64,000 nucleotides of DNA from the NCBI RefSeq assembly GCF_014495845.1, contig NZ_CP061080.1, positions 857,001-921,000 on the forward strand. The letters run 5' to 3'. The position numbers and the translations under genes are program-made. Every line of letters starts with the position of its first letter. Positions within the stretch are counted from its first letter, which is position 1. Origin of the DNA: Aquibium microcysteis. Lineage in GTDB: Bacteria; Pseudomonadota; Alphaproteobacteria; Rhizobiales; Rhizobiaceae. The notes under the pieces are model-generated. The model saw only the letters and a program-made list of their open reading frames with translations. It had not been told where the DNA came from and ran no database searches. Of this stretch, positions 44,362-52,372 are shown piece after piece.

Positions 44362-46188
44362 ATGACCGACGAAACTTTGCAGATCGAACGTCCCGGTAAC
44401 GCGACCACAGGGACGCCGAGCGGGCTCCCCAAGGGCATCATCGAGATCGCCCCCGGCGTCACCATGACGGCGCCCACGGAGGGGCTGGACGTGGTTCGTG
44501 GCTCGGGTGACGTCACCTATGTGCGAGTCACCGGGTACTCCACGGGCGGTTTCTGCCCCGACGTGGCCTACGCTAGGGACGCCGCCGCGGAAGAGGTTCT
44601 GCGGGCCGCCGTTCGCGGTGAATGGTCGCCGGCGAACCATGTCCACATCATGACCTCCCGGACCGCTGCGGGCGGGGACGGCCCATACTTCCTGCGGGCC
44701 TCGGTGGCCCATGACGATCTCAATCCGTGGCGCGGTGAGGACTTCTGGAACAAGCACTGGCTGCGCTGGATCGAGCACCTTCCGCGCCCCTCGAAGGCAG
44801 TTCCGGGCAACCTTGCCTACTACCAGTCGCCGGCCAAGCGGGCGGCCGATATCGAGACGCCGATCAAGCCCGGTCGCTACCTCCGGAAGTACTTCGCGGA
44901 CATCCTGTCCGAGGATGACATCCAGCGCCTGGGCATCGCTTGGCAGGCCGCCACGATGCCGCCGGAACTCCACGTGACGCAGGACGCCGACGAGATCGAG
45001 GCTGTCTACCGTGGCCGCTACAACGGCTCCTGTATGCACTTCGGGTCTGGCGATTGGGGGGGCGGCTGCCACCCGGCGCGTGTCTATGCCGGCCCGGACC
45101 TCGGCATTGCGTACATCGGGGAGCGAAACTCCGCTGCCGCACGGTGCCTCGTGTGGCCCGAGAAGAAGCTCTACTACCCGAAGTGGTACGGGGACTATCA
45201 CCGGCTGGAGCTGGCGCTCGGCCTGGCGGGCTGGAAGGCTGGCAGCGAATGCGACTTCGAGGGGGCCCGCATCCGGCGCTTCTACGACGCGGACGGGGAC
45301 TTCTTCACTGTCCCCTACTGCGACACCCACGACGGGGCGGAGGACGACGGGCGCTACCTGCGCCTGACGGACGACGGCCCCATCTGCCTGCGCCAGACCA
45401 ACGGGACCAGCGTCGAGCACCCGCAGGCCCGCTACTCCTGCGACGAGTGCGGGGGGCGTGTGGGCGAAGACGATATCCACTACGTCGAGAGCACTGAGCG
45501 GGACATCTGCGGCGACTGTCTGCGGCGCAACTACACCTTCTGCGACCTCACCCGCGCCTACCATCGGGACGAAAACTTCGTCGACTCCGCAGGAGGCTTA
45601 GACATCAGCCTAGAGGCGGTCGAGCGGGGCCTCGCGTACCTCTGCGAGGGATCGGAGCTTTACTACTCGGACCGGGTCGCTCGGGTAGAGATGGCCAACG
45701 GGGAGACGTGGTCTTCCGCATGGTTCACCCGGCACGGCGGGGTCTGCGCCTACGACGGGGAGAACTACCCGCAGGACGAGCTGGAGGACGTCGGGGACGG
45801 CCGGATGGTCGCTTCCGACAACCTCGACGACGCCCGCGCGGATGCCCTGTTCATGACCCAGAAGGGCCGTGACGAGCACCCGGACCAGCTCACCTTCGAC
45901 GACAAGCTGGCGTTGACCGCAGACGACTTCCTGGCCGCCCCGGAGCCCGCCGGTTGGGGGGCCTTCAAGGCTCAGTTCACGGCCTGCTACGGCAGCGACG
46001 CTTACGCCCACGATCCCCGCGCGGCGAGGGAACAGGCTCTCTCACTCCTGCGGGAGTATGGGGTCGCCCACGTCCGGTCATGCGCGGGAATTGACCGCAT
46101 CCTCCCGTCGCTGCGGCTGGCCTGCATGGGCCTGCTCGCAGCCCTCGACGAGGCTCCCGCTGCGGAGCCCCTCCCGCTGGCGGCCTGA
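44362..46188 (+). CDS. Large early phage protein with zinc-ribbon-like segment
   Basis: 608 residues, AGGAGG six bases before the ATG. The first half is rich in Trp, Tyr and Gly (CMHFGSGDWGGGCHPARVYA). Around residues 360-400 a Cys cluster reads YSCDECGGRVGEDDIHYVES then RDICGDCLRRNYTFC, a likely zinc ribbon. No domain I can name. It is the largest gene in the early region and is intact. Similar long proteins with Cys clusters occur in phages of Rhizobiales and Rhodobacterales, without known role. Confidence 0.75.
   Translation: MTDETLQIERPGNATTGTPSGLPKGIIEIAPGVTMTAPTEGLDVVRGSGDVTYVRVTGYSTGGFCPDVAYARDAAAEEVLRAAVRGEWSPANHVHIMTSRTAAGGDGPYFLRASVAHDDLNPWRGEDFWNKHWLRWIEHLPRPSKAVPGNLAYYQSPAKRAADIETPIKPGRYLRKYFADILSEDDIQRLGIAWQAATMPPELHVTQDADEIEAVYRGRYNGSCMHFGSGDWGGGCHPARVYAGPDLGIAYIGERNSAAARCLVWPEKKLYYPKWYGDYHRLELALGLAGWKAGSECDFEGARIRRFYDADGDFFTVPYCDTHDGAEDDGRYLRLTDDGPICLRQTNGTSVEHPQARYSCDECGGRVGEDDIHYVESTERDICGDCLRRNYTFCDLTRAYHRDENFVDSAGGLDISLEAVERGLAYLCEGSELYYSDRVARVEMANGETWSSAWFTRHGGVCAYDGENYPQDELEDVGDGRMVASDNLDDARADALFMTQKGRDEHPDQLTFDDKLALTADDFLAAPEPAGWGAFKAQFTACYGSDAYAHDPRAAREQALSLLREYGVAHVRSCAGIDRILPSLRLACMGLLAALDEAPAAEPLPLAA
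44390..44405 (+). promoter_or_regulatory. Phage repeat motif copy 7 (inside a gene)
   Basis: GTCCCGGTAACGCGAC, identical to copy 1, lying in codons 10-15 of the 608-residue gene, where it encodes RPGNAT. Identity at DNA level inside a coding region argues for selection on the DNA. Confidence 0.55.
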
Positions 46189-46242
46189 GAGTCGCCCGTA
46201 CCCACCGTCTCCCACACCACTGACCATCAGGAGGTTGCCCAC

Positions 46243-47289
46243 ATGGCGCAGCGCAGACGCCGCACGTCCGACGAGCGGACCATCATCGACATGCACACCT
46301 ATATGCGGCCGGCCGGTTCCCTTACCGAGACCGAGTTCGCGGAACGTTTCCTCATGCCGCTGGGCTTCGAGCGGGACAGAGGGCAGAACCTCGTCCTGCG
46401 GATCGGGGACAGTCCGTCGATCCTCTGGTCCTCGCACATGGACACCGTCCACATCCGCGAAGGCCGCCAGAAGGTCCACTTCGACGGCACCATGCTGGCC
46501 CTGACGCGGGACGCCAAGAAGGGCGCGTCCAACTGCCTCGGGGCCGACTGCACGGCCGGCGTCTGGCTCATGACCGAGATGGTCAAGGCGGGCGTCGAGG
46601 GCCTCTACGTGATCCACCACGCGGAGGAGGAGGGCTGTGTCGGGTCGAGCTGGCTCGCCAAGGACCCGGCATTCTTCGCCGGGATCAACGCCGCCATCGC
46701 CTTCGACCGCTTCGGTTACGAGAGCATCATCACCCATCAGGCCGGCGGGAAGGGCGCTTCCGACGAGTTCGCCAAGTCCCTCGCGGGCATCCTCGGGGGC
46801 CGCTTCGGGATCGACAGACGCGGGGTCTACACCGACACCAACGAGTACCGCGAGCTTGTGCCCGAGTGCACGAACATCTCGGTCGGATACTTCGACCAGC
46901 ACACCCGCTGGGAGCACCTCGACGTGCGCTTCCTGATCGGCCTGCGGGACACCCTCGTGGCCGCCGATTGGGGGCGATTGGTGATCGCTCGGGACCCGAA
47001 CGAGCAGGACTACGACAACTTCACGGGCCGGTCGAAGTGGCGGAGCTTCTCGCCGCCGGCCGCCTCCGACAGGCGCTACCCCGGCGACGACCTGGAGGGG
47101 ATGATCAAGCAGTACCCCGACATCGCGGCCAACATCCTCCAAGCCTTCGGGGTCAGCCGGGAGGACTTCATGGACCAAGTCGCCGACTACTACGGCGGGG
47201 TCTTCGAGGAGGAGCCCGAGGAGGAGGAGGAAGAGGACTATTGGGACCCGCACTGCGCCAGCGCCGCAAACACGAGGAGGGCAGCATGA
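46243..47289 (+). CDS. Phage-encoded M20/M28-like metallopeptidase
   Basis: 348 residues. Di-zinc peptidase landmarks: SSHMDTVH (about 63-70, His and Asp), NCLGADCTAGVW (about 96, bridging Asp) and HHAEEEGCVGS (about 125, catalytic Glu pair), then AFDRFGYES. The C-terminus is an acidic run (EEEPEEEEEEDYWDPH). Peptidases of this type cleave peptides or N-acyl amino acids. In an early phage region it may hydrolyse a host peptide or modified amino acid. Coupled to the next gene (ATGA). Confidence 0.8.
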   Translation: MAQRRRRTSDERTIIDMHTYMRPAGSLTETEFAERFLMPLGFERDRGQNLVLRIGDSPSILWSSHMDTVHIREGRQKVHFDGTMLALTRDAKKGASNCLGADCTAGVWLMTEMVKAGVEGLYVIHHAEEEGCVGSSWLAKDPAFFAGINAAIAFDRFGYESIITHQAGGKGASDEFAKSLAGILGGRFGIDRRGVYTDTNEYRELVPECTNISVGYFDQHTRWEHLDVRFLIGLRDTLVAADWGRLVIARDPNEQDYDNFTGRSKWRSFSPPAASDRRYPGDDLEGMIKQYPDIAANILQAFGVSREDFMDQVADYYGGVFEEEPEEEEEEDYWDPHCASAANTRRAA

Positions 47290-47501
47290 GCCAAGCTTGG
47301 ATCATCCGCAGCAAGGCCACCGAGCGGTTCGTCTCGGTGACCCACGGCACCCGCGTCGAGCGCAGCTACCACACCCGAAGCCACCCGGCGCGGGTCTTCT
47401 ACAGCCGAGCCGAGGCCGCTGCCCTCTGCCAGCCGTGGGAGCGCCCGGAGCCCTTCATAATTCCCAAGAAGAGCATCCAGGCCCGGAGGAGGGCAGCATG
47501 A
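47286..47501 (+). CDS. Small basic phage protein
   Basis: 71 residues: MSQAWIIRSKATERFVSVTH, with a repeat-like HTRSHPARVFYSRAEAAAL and a basic tail IPKKSIQARRRAA. Its start overlaps the peptidase stop and its stop overlaps the next start. Resembles small phage proteins that display an amino-acid strip next to host enzymes, but no family is assigned. Confidence 0.65.
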   Translation: MSQAWIIRSKATERFVSVTHGTRVERSYHTRSHPARVFYSRAEAAALCQPWERPEPFIIPKKSIQARRRAA

Positions 47502-47680
47502 CCCGGAAGGATTTCGAACTGATCGCTGCGGCCATCAATCGGGCCGCGCAGCGGGCCGACAATGAGGGGGAGCACGGGACCGTCTACGATCTCGCCTGCG
47601 ACCTCGCCGGGGAACTGACCAAGACCAACCCCAAATTCGACCAGCGCCGCTTCCTAGTGGCGTGTGGTGTGGAAGTCTGA
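47498..47680 (+). CDS. Small hypothetical phage protein
   Basis: 60 residues, MTRKDFELIAAAINRAAQRA then LAGELTKTNPKFDQRRFLVA. This looks like a widespread family of short phage proteins (FxxIAxxI ... NPxFDxxRF). Preceded by GGAGGAGGGC. Unknown role. Confidence 0.7.
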   Translation: MTRKDFELIAAAINRAAQRADNEGEHGTVYDLACDLAGELTKTNPKFDQRRFLVACGVEV

Positions 47681-47711
47681 GGTGTGAATGGAGGATCTGT
47701 GGAGGTAAGCC

Positions 47712-47816
47712 ATGACGCCGCATGAGGCGTGCATCCTCTTCGGTGCAGTGATCAGTGGGGGCACGCTGATCGCCGGCATCGTGGCGGTTTGCCTGAGTTG
47801 GTTCTCCCGTCGCTAG
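47712..47816 (+). CDS. Very small phage membrane protein
   Basis: 34 residues from ATG at 47712 with GGAGGTAAG upstream. One membrane helix (LFGAVISGGTLIAGIVAVCL) ending WFSRR. The strong ribosome site supports translation. Confidence 0.6.
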   Translation: MTPHEACILFGAVISGGTLIAGIVAVCLSWFSRR

Positions 47817-47912
47817 CGGGGGGACGGGGGCGGTGGTAGGAATAAAATCCTTGGATACGTCTCAATTGGGATTTACAACTGCCGCAGTAGGCATCTACAG
47901 GTTGCCTAGTTC

Positions 47913-47928
47913 GTCCCGGCAACGCGAC
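47913..47928 (+). promoter_or_regulatory. Phage repeat motif copy 8
   Basis: GTCCCGGCAACGCGAC, one base from copies 1 and 7, in the gap before the regulator-integrase cluster (39 bases to the next start). Confidence 0.55.
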
Positions 47929-47966
47929 CGGAACGAGGGACCTGAAACTTTTGGGATGATCGAGAA

Positions 47967-48191
47967 GTGATCAACATAAGAAAAGTGACAAGCGTGAGTA
48001 AAGCCGAGCCCAGCATCGGGGAGATCACGTACGCGATCGAGTTTCTCACCACGGCATTGCGTGCTTTGGCCGATGGGCACTCCAGCGAGAGCCCTATGGT
48101 CGAGGATCCGCTGTTGTGGGGCTACTCGAAAATCAACGACATGGTCACTCCGATCCTCGCTCGGGGTCGGCGGGAGGCCAGCCAAACATAA
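47967..48191 (+). CDS. Hypothetical phage protein
   Basis: 74 residues from GTG at 47967; GTG at 47994 (SKAEPSIGEITYAIEF) is an alternative. Helical, MVEDPLLWGYSKINDMVTPI. Downstream of repeat motif 8 and upstream of the winged-helix regulator. No domain known. Confidence 0.55.
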   Translation: MINIRKVTSVSKAEPSIGEITYAIEFLTTALRALADGHSSESPMVEDPLLWGYSKINDMVTPILARGRREASQT

Positions 48192-48271
48192 GCAATCGCG
48201 TACGTCACCCCTTGTGCTACTTTACGGTCAGGCCGTAAGGCCTGCGGGCATAGCAAGAGAGGGACAGGTAC

Positions 48272-48649
48272 GTGTTCATGGCTACGAACGTGGGGAATGG
48301 TCCGGCCTTGGGCCGGCTCGTGTCGGCACTTGAGGAGTTCCGACAGATCGCCCCCAAGATGGAAGTGAACCAGATGGTGATCTTCCTCCTCATCGCGCAG
48401 AAGCGTGGGATCAAGATGACCGAATTGGGCTCCCTGACGGGCCTCTCTCGGTCGTCGGTCTCCCGCAATGTGCTGGCGCTGTCGAAGGAAGCGTACACCG
48501 ACAGCCGCCGCTCGAACCCTGACGGACTGGACCTCGTGACCACCCTCACGGACCCGTTCGACAGCCGCAGCAAGATCGTCGCGCTGACCGCCAAGGGCAC
48601 GGAGATTGCCCGCCGGGTGGTCGCCAAGCTCACACCACCAGATCAGTAG
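48272..48649 (+). CDS. MarR-like winged-helix regulator
   Basis: 125 residues (GTG 48272; ATG 48278 possible). MVIFLLIAQKRGIKMTELGS then LTGLSRSSVSRNVLALSKEA is a MarR-type winged helix-turn-helix, and the end (IVALTAKGTEIARRVVAKL) is the MarR wing and helix. The only clear transcription factor in the prophage and 11 bases upstream of the integrase, so the best candidate for lysogeny control. Confidence 0.8.
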   Translation: MFMATNVGNGPALGRLVSALEEFRQIAPKMEVNQMVIFLLIAQKRGIKMTELGSLTGLSRSSVSRNVLALSKEAYTDSRRSNPDGLDLVTTLTDPFDSRSKIVALTAKGTEIARRVVAKLTPPDQ

Positions 48650-48660
48650 GAGACCAAGGA

Positions 48661-49725
48661 ATGGCACGGAAGAGAGGAAACAGGTGGATGGCTGACGTGA
48701 GGCTCCCGGACGGGACCCGCGCACGCCCGACATTCGACACCGAGGCGAAGGCTGATGCCTGGGAGGCGACCGCCAAGCTCGCACTCGCCGAAGGCAAGGC
48801 TCTTCCGGGCACGTCCACGGGTAAGGCCGGCAATCGCGACCTGTCCACCCTTGGCTCCCTCTTCACCCACGTCTCGCGCACCCATTGGGCCGAGCAGAAG
48901 TCGGCCGACACGCTGATCCGCCAGGGCCGAAAGGTTGTCGAATTTTTTGGCACCAATCGTCCCGTTGCCGGGATCACTTCGGCCGACATCGCCGACTACC
49001 GCGCCACTCTCGTCGAGCAGGGCCTTTCGAAGTCCACCGCAAACCGGCGTTGTGCCGCGCTATCCCTGATGCTGCGCAAGGCCGTCGACAGCGGCGTCAT
49101 GGCGAAGTCGCCCAAGTTCACCTTCTCGAAGGAACAGCAGACCAAGTTCCGGCTGGTCGACGAGACCGAGGAGAGGGCGATCCTCGCCTTCTGGGACGCC
49201 CACGGCGTCGAGGAGCAGGTCCACCTGACGACGCTCCTGATCGACACCGGCGCTCGGTGCTTCTCCGAGATGATCCCAGCGCAGTGGGACCACTACTCGT
49301 CCGGGTTCCGCTCGGTGACCTTCTGGAACACCAAGACCCACCGGCCGCGCACCGTCCCGCTGACCAAGCGGTCCCGGGAGATCGTCAAGGCCCGCCACGC
49401 TCTCTTCGGCGGGCATGCAGGGCCCTTTACGATGGTCAACAAGGAGACCATGCGGACCCGCTGGGACAAGATGCGGGACTTCCTCAAGCTGCACGACGTC
49501 ACGCCGCATACGCTGCGCCATACGTGCATCAGCAGGTTGGTCGATGGGGGCGCTGACGTGAAGCGCGTCATGGAGTGGGCAGGGCACACGACCATCACCA
49601 CGACGATGCGGTATATGCAGCTCCGTCCGAGGTCGCTGGAGGAGATGACGTCGATCCTGGAGAGGGCGTCAAAACGGCGCTCAAGGCACGAAGACCTTGA
49701 CGAAGAGATGGACGAGGCCGCTTAA
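48661..49725 (+). CDS. Tyrosine recombinase (prophage integrase)
   Basis: 354 residues. An N-terminal arm-binding region (RKRGNRWMADVRLPDGTRAR), a SAM-like core-binding domain (about 70-150), and the catalytic domain with the Arg in DTGARCFSEMIP (about 199), HTLRHTCISRLV (HxxR, about 283), a second His in WAGHTTITTTM and the Tyr in RYMQL (about 318). It catalyses integration at tRNA-Leu through the 18-bp core. The 3' end has an acidic tail (DEEMDEAA). Confidence 0.95.
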   Translation: MARKRGNRWMADVRLPDGTRARPTFDTEAKADAWEATAKLALAEGKALPGTSTGKAGNRDLSTLGSLFTHVSRTHWAEQKSADTLIRQGRKVVEFFGTNRPVAGITSADIADYRATLVEQGLSKSTANRRCAALSLMLRKAVDSGVMAKSPKFTFSKEQQTKFRLVDETEERAILAFWDAHGVEEQVHLTTLLIDTGARCFSEMIPAQWDHYSSGFRSVTFWNTKTHRPRTVPLTKRSREIVKARHALFGGHAGPFTMVNKETMRTRWDKMRDFLKLHDVTPHTLRHTCISRLVDGGADVKRVMEWAGHTTITTTMRYMQLRPRSLEEMTSILERASKRRSRHEDLDEEMDEAA

Positions 49726-49801
49726 CGCGGCTAACTAGCGTTAAGGCAATTCCCTTGTAGCTGTCACAGCCGTTCGCTTTATTGATTGAGGGGGGCAAGA
49801 A

Positions 49802-51580
49802 TTGACTGTTTCACCAACTGGAATGAGTATCCAAGCGCTGTATCGCCTCTACCGGGATCAAAGTATATTAGTGAACCGGCAATACCAACGCAAATTGGTC
49901 TGGACTGTATCTGAAAAGCAAAAGCTCATTGATAGTCTGCTTAAAGATTACCCTTTGCCGCTTTTCCTGTTTGCAGAGGTGACGGACAAAGAAGGGCGTG
50001 CTGTGATGGAGGTCATTGACGGCATGCAGCGACTCAATGCCATTTTCAGCTATATCGAACATGGGTTCACTTGGGACGAGCAGGCGTTCGATATCGAAGA
50101 GTTTGCGCGGGCTCGGCAGGCGGCGGAGGCGGGGCTCTTCAAGACTTTCGGTGTGGATGTGAAGAGGTTGGATGCCAAGTCCTGCGCAAACTTGCTTGAT
50201 TATCAACTCGCCGTTACAATTTTCCCAGGAGAACAGCCGGACCGCATCACGCAGGTGTTTGGGCGAATAAATTCAGGAGGTAAGCAACTCAGTGATCAGG
50301 AGCGGCGCCAAGCCGGCGTTCTCACTCCGTTTGCGGAGACTGTGAGGACTTTGGCTGCAGAAATTCGTGGAGATGTTTCTCGAGAAACACTTCTGCTCAG
50401 TCAGATGCCCGAGATTAGCATCGAGACCAGCCGCAACCCCCATGGCTACAACCTCAAAGCTGAAGATATCTTTTGGTGCTACCAAGGCATCCTTCGCACC
50501 GGCGACCTTCGCGACAGCGATGATGAGCAGGTATTGGCGGACATATGCGCATCCATTTTGTTCGAAGAGCCGGTCGAGGCTTCGGGGGATTTCCTCGACA
50601 AGCTTTACTCGCCGGGAACTCAAGAGCATACCGATGTTAACACCCGCCTTAACGTGTATGGGCGGGATCGTTTAATCCAGCACGTCAAGACGATATTTTC
50701 GATAATACGTAAGACTTTAGAGGAGTCGTCTACAGATCGGTTCTTCTTTCGTACGACAGTTTATCCGAAGCCGACTTCCAACGCGCAGAAGTCCCCGTTC
50801 TTTGCAGTTTTCATGGCGTTCTATTCTCTGCTGTACAAAGAGGGTATGACGCCGGCGAACGGGGCCGCGATAGTGAAATCGCTGAATAATCTCACTGAGA
50901 GGATCAAGGTGGGGCAGAAGCACATTAAGTCGGAAGATCGCAAGGAAAATGTCGCGGTCGTCAACGGACTTATCCGAGGCTCTTTCGTCAAAGCTGATGT
51001 GGACGCATTGACACATGGTCCTGGAATGCTTTTTGACTTCGAGAATTCAATCCGCAGGTCGAAGACTGAAACACCCCGCTACGAGTTCAAGCAGGGAATT
51101 CTTCGGCTTAATGATAGCCGCGATGCTGATGAGGCGCTACTTGTATCAGTGGTTGAAACAATGTGCGCGATTGCAAATATCGGTCCAGGCGCTGACGGTT
51201 ACATTTTCTTCGGTATTGCAGATAAGCCGAAAGATGCCGAGCGAATAAAACAGCTCGATGGGATTGAGCCGTTTTCGTTTGAGCATGTTCAGATTGTCGG
51301 TATAGACCGGGAAGCTAGGGTTTTGGGACTGCAGCTTGATAAATACATTCGGAAGATTGAAGATGCTATTACTAATTCTGGCATGGTCGACCCGCTAAAG
51401 ACACAAATCCTTAGCTCAATGGACGTTGTAACATTTAAGGGACACTCTGTACTCCGAGTGCGTATACCGAAGCAGACCGCAGTTTCCTTTGTGAAAGACC
51501 AATGCTTCGTCCGAAACGGCACGAGTACGCATACCGCAACGGGTCCACAGATCGCCGCAGTTACAAAATTGTTTATGTAG
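49802..51580 (+). CDS. DUF262 + AlbA_2 (Schlafen-type) protein, probable defence cargo
   Basis: 592 residues, TTG start at 49802 after GAGGGGGG (ATG 49823 possible). N-terminal DUF262 (GmrSD/ParB-like nuclease fold): NRQYQRKLVWT (25-35), VIDGMQRLNAI (71-81, the D-G-x-Q-R box) and VFGRINSGGKQLSDQERRQA (about 150). C-terminal AlbA_2 domain from about 425: RYEFKQGILRL, MCAIANIGPGADGYIFFGIA and DQCFVRNGTSTHTAT. DUF262 is the NTP-sensing/nuclease half of type IV restriction enzymes; AlbA_2 is the nucleic-acid domain of Schlafen-like proteins. Base composition is clearly more AT-rich than the flanks, so it is an acquired gene carried between int and attR. Confidence 0.85.
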   Translation: MTVSPTGMSIQALYRLYRDQSILVNRQYQRKLVWTVSEKQKLIDSLLKDYPLPLFLFAEVTDKEGRAVMEVIDGMQRLNAIFSYIEHGFTWDEQAFDIEEFARARQAAEAGLFKTFGVDVKRLDAKSCANLLDYQLAVTIFPGEQPDRITQVFGRINSGGKQLSDQERRQAGVLTPFAETVRTLAAEIRGDVSRETLLLSQMPEISIETSRNPHGYNLKAEDIFWCYQGILRTGDLRDSDDEQVLADICASILFEEPVEASGDFLDKLYSPGTQEHTDVNTRLNVYGRDRLIQHVKTIFSIIRKTLEESSTDRFFFRTTVYPKPTSNAQKSPFFAVFMAFYSLLYKEGMTPANGAAIVKSLNNLTERIKVGQKHIKSEDRKENVAVVNGLIRGSFVKADVDALTHGPGMLFDFENSIRRSKTETPRYEFKQGILRLNDSRDADEALLVSVVETMCAIANIGPGADGYIFFGIADKPKDAERIKQLDGIEPFSFEHVQIVGIDREARVLGLQLDKYIRKIEDAITNSGMVDPLKTQILSSMDVVTFKGHSVLRVRIPKQTAVSFVKDQCFVRNGTSTHTATGPQIAAVTKLFM

Positions 51581-51628
51581 TTCGTCGGATTATCCCGCCG
51601 CCGATTTTCTCTACGTCAACCCTCACAG

Positions 51629-51664
51629 GGCCCTCGGTTTCACGACCGGGGGCCTTTTCTTTTT
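51629..51664 (+). terminator. Rho-independent terminator after the DUF262 gene
   Basis: Stem GGCCCTCGGT / ACCGGGGGCC around TTCACG, followed by TTTTCTTTTT. It ends the DUF262 transcript about 50-80 bases after its stop. Confidence 0.85.
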
Positions 51665-51684
51665 GCCCGATAGGAGACAGCCTG

Positions 51685-51939
51685 ATGCGTAATGAGCGAG
51701 TTTTGATGCGAGATGCCGGCATAGTTGTGTCGCGTTTCCTGAACCTGCGCCACAACGACCTCACAGAAGACGACCTGCTCGACGAGGCGGCGATCCTCGT
51801 GAACGAGCGTGCCATAGCGGCGGTGGAGGTCGGATACGCCCCGCTGCCGCCGGAGCGGGTGCTGGACATGGCAGCGGCCCTCGCTGCTGTTGCGAAGGCG
51901 TGCCTCGACGTAGCGCCCGTGTTCGCGGGGAGGAACTGA
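51685..51939 (+). CDS. Hypothetical phage protein
   Basis: 84 residues from ATG at 51685 (AGGAG upstream). Helical: SRFLNLRHNDLTEDDLLDEA, VLDMAAALAAVAKACLDVAP. GC content returns to the phage level. Unrecognised; its TGA overlaps the start of the next, broken frame. Confidence 0.6.
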   Translation: MRNERVLMRDAGIVVSRFLNLRHNDLTEDDLLDEAAILVNERAIAAVEVGYAPLPPERVLDMAAALAAVAKACLDVAPVFAGRN

Positions 51940-52102
51940 TGGCCAAAACCGAATCGGCGTCGACATCCTCGCCGACGTGGCCGGGCTCAGCTACGATCGC
52001 GTCAAGCTGGCGCTCTATCACATCATGATGGAGACCACGCAGGCCCCGTACGAAGCCCGCTTCCTCGCCGCCCGGCTGCAATGGCCGGAGCCGGCACCGT
52101 GA
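51939..52102 (+). pseudogene. Frameshifted small phage gene
   Basis: ATG at 51939 overlaps the previous stop and reads MAKTESAS before running out of sense. The neighbouring frame from about 51953 reads IGVDILADVAGLSYDRVKLA then EARFLAARLQWPEPAP and stops at 52102, clearly protein-like but with no start. One base lost or gained near CCAAAACCGAATCGG would join them. Confidence 0.45.
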
Positions 52103-52266
52103 ACCGCTGGCGGCTGCATAGCCTGCCCGCAGAACGGGGCGTGTCCGCCATCTTCGGCCCGGCCCGTCTATCGGCCTCGACCCACGCAGCCTTGAGGCTC
52201 CGCCTTGACAAAACCACACAGGATAATCATACCGCGTCCGACCGTGGCATCGGGAGGTGCCCGAGA

Positions 52267-52307
52267 CTGTGCCCAAAAGTGTGCCCACTGTGCCCAGACT
52301 GTGCCCG
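52267..52307 (+). promoter_or_regulatory. Candidate integrase arm-type sites, right side
   Basis: CTGTGCCCA at 52267 and 52288, GTGTGCCCA at 52279 and CTGTGCCCG at 52299, all direct and 9-12 bases apart. They match the three copies at the left end. The surrounding 52103-52354 shows no convincing gene. Confidence 0.6.
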
Positions 52308-52354
52308 TTACGCCCAGCCCGGCTCAACCAGATCAAGCACTTAGGGTCCAGCCT

Positions 52355-52372
52355 CAGGATTTAGGTTCCTGT
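52355..52372 (+). other. attR core
   Basis: CAGGATTTAGGTTCCTGT, identical to 24611-24628. Host DNA resumes after it. Confidence 0.92.

Larger units (their letters stand above)
24611..52372 (+). mobile_element. Defective temperate T7-like (Autographiviridae-type) prophage
   Basis: 27.7 kb bounded by the 18-bp direct repeat CAGGATTTAGGTTCCTGT. The order is RNA polymerase, SSB, endonuclease, primase-helicase, DNA polymerase, IS3 element, truncated internal-virion gene, tail fibre, holin-like, terminase S and L, non-coding zone, early genes, regulator, integrase, cargo. The circular permutation (integrase next to attP next to RNA polymerase) matches temperate T7-like marine phages that use tRNA-Leu. 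Exonuclease, portal, scaffold, capsid, tail-tube and most internal core genes are absent, and no endolysin is recognisable, so it should not form particles by itself. Confidence 0.92.

Noticed and set aside
48958..48974. A ninth GTCCCG motif (GTCCCGTTGCCGGGAT) inside the integrase gene
   Set aside because: The centre and right arm differ and it is mid-gene; probably chance.
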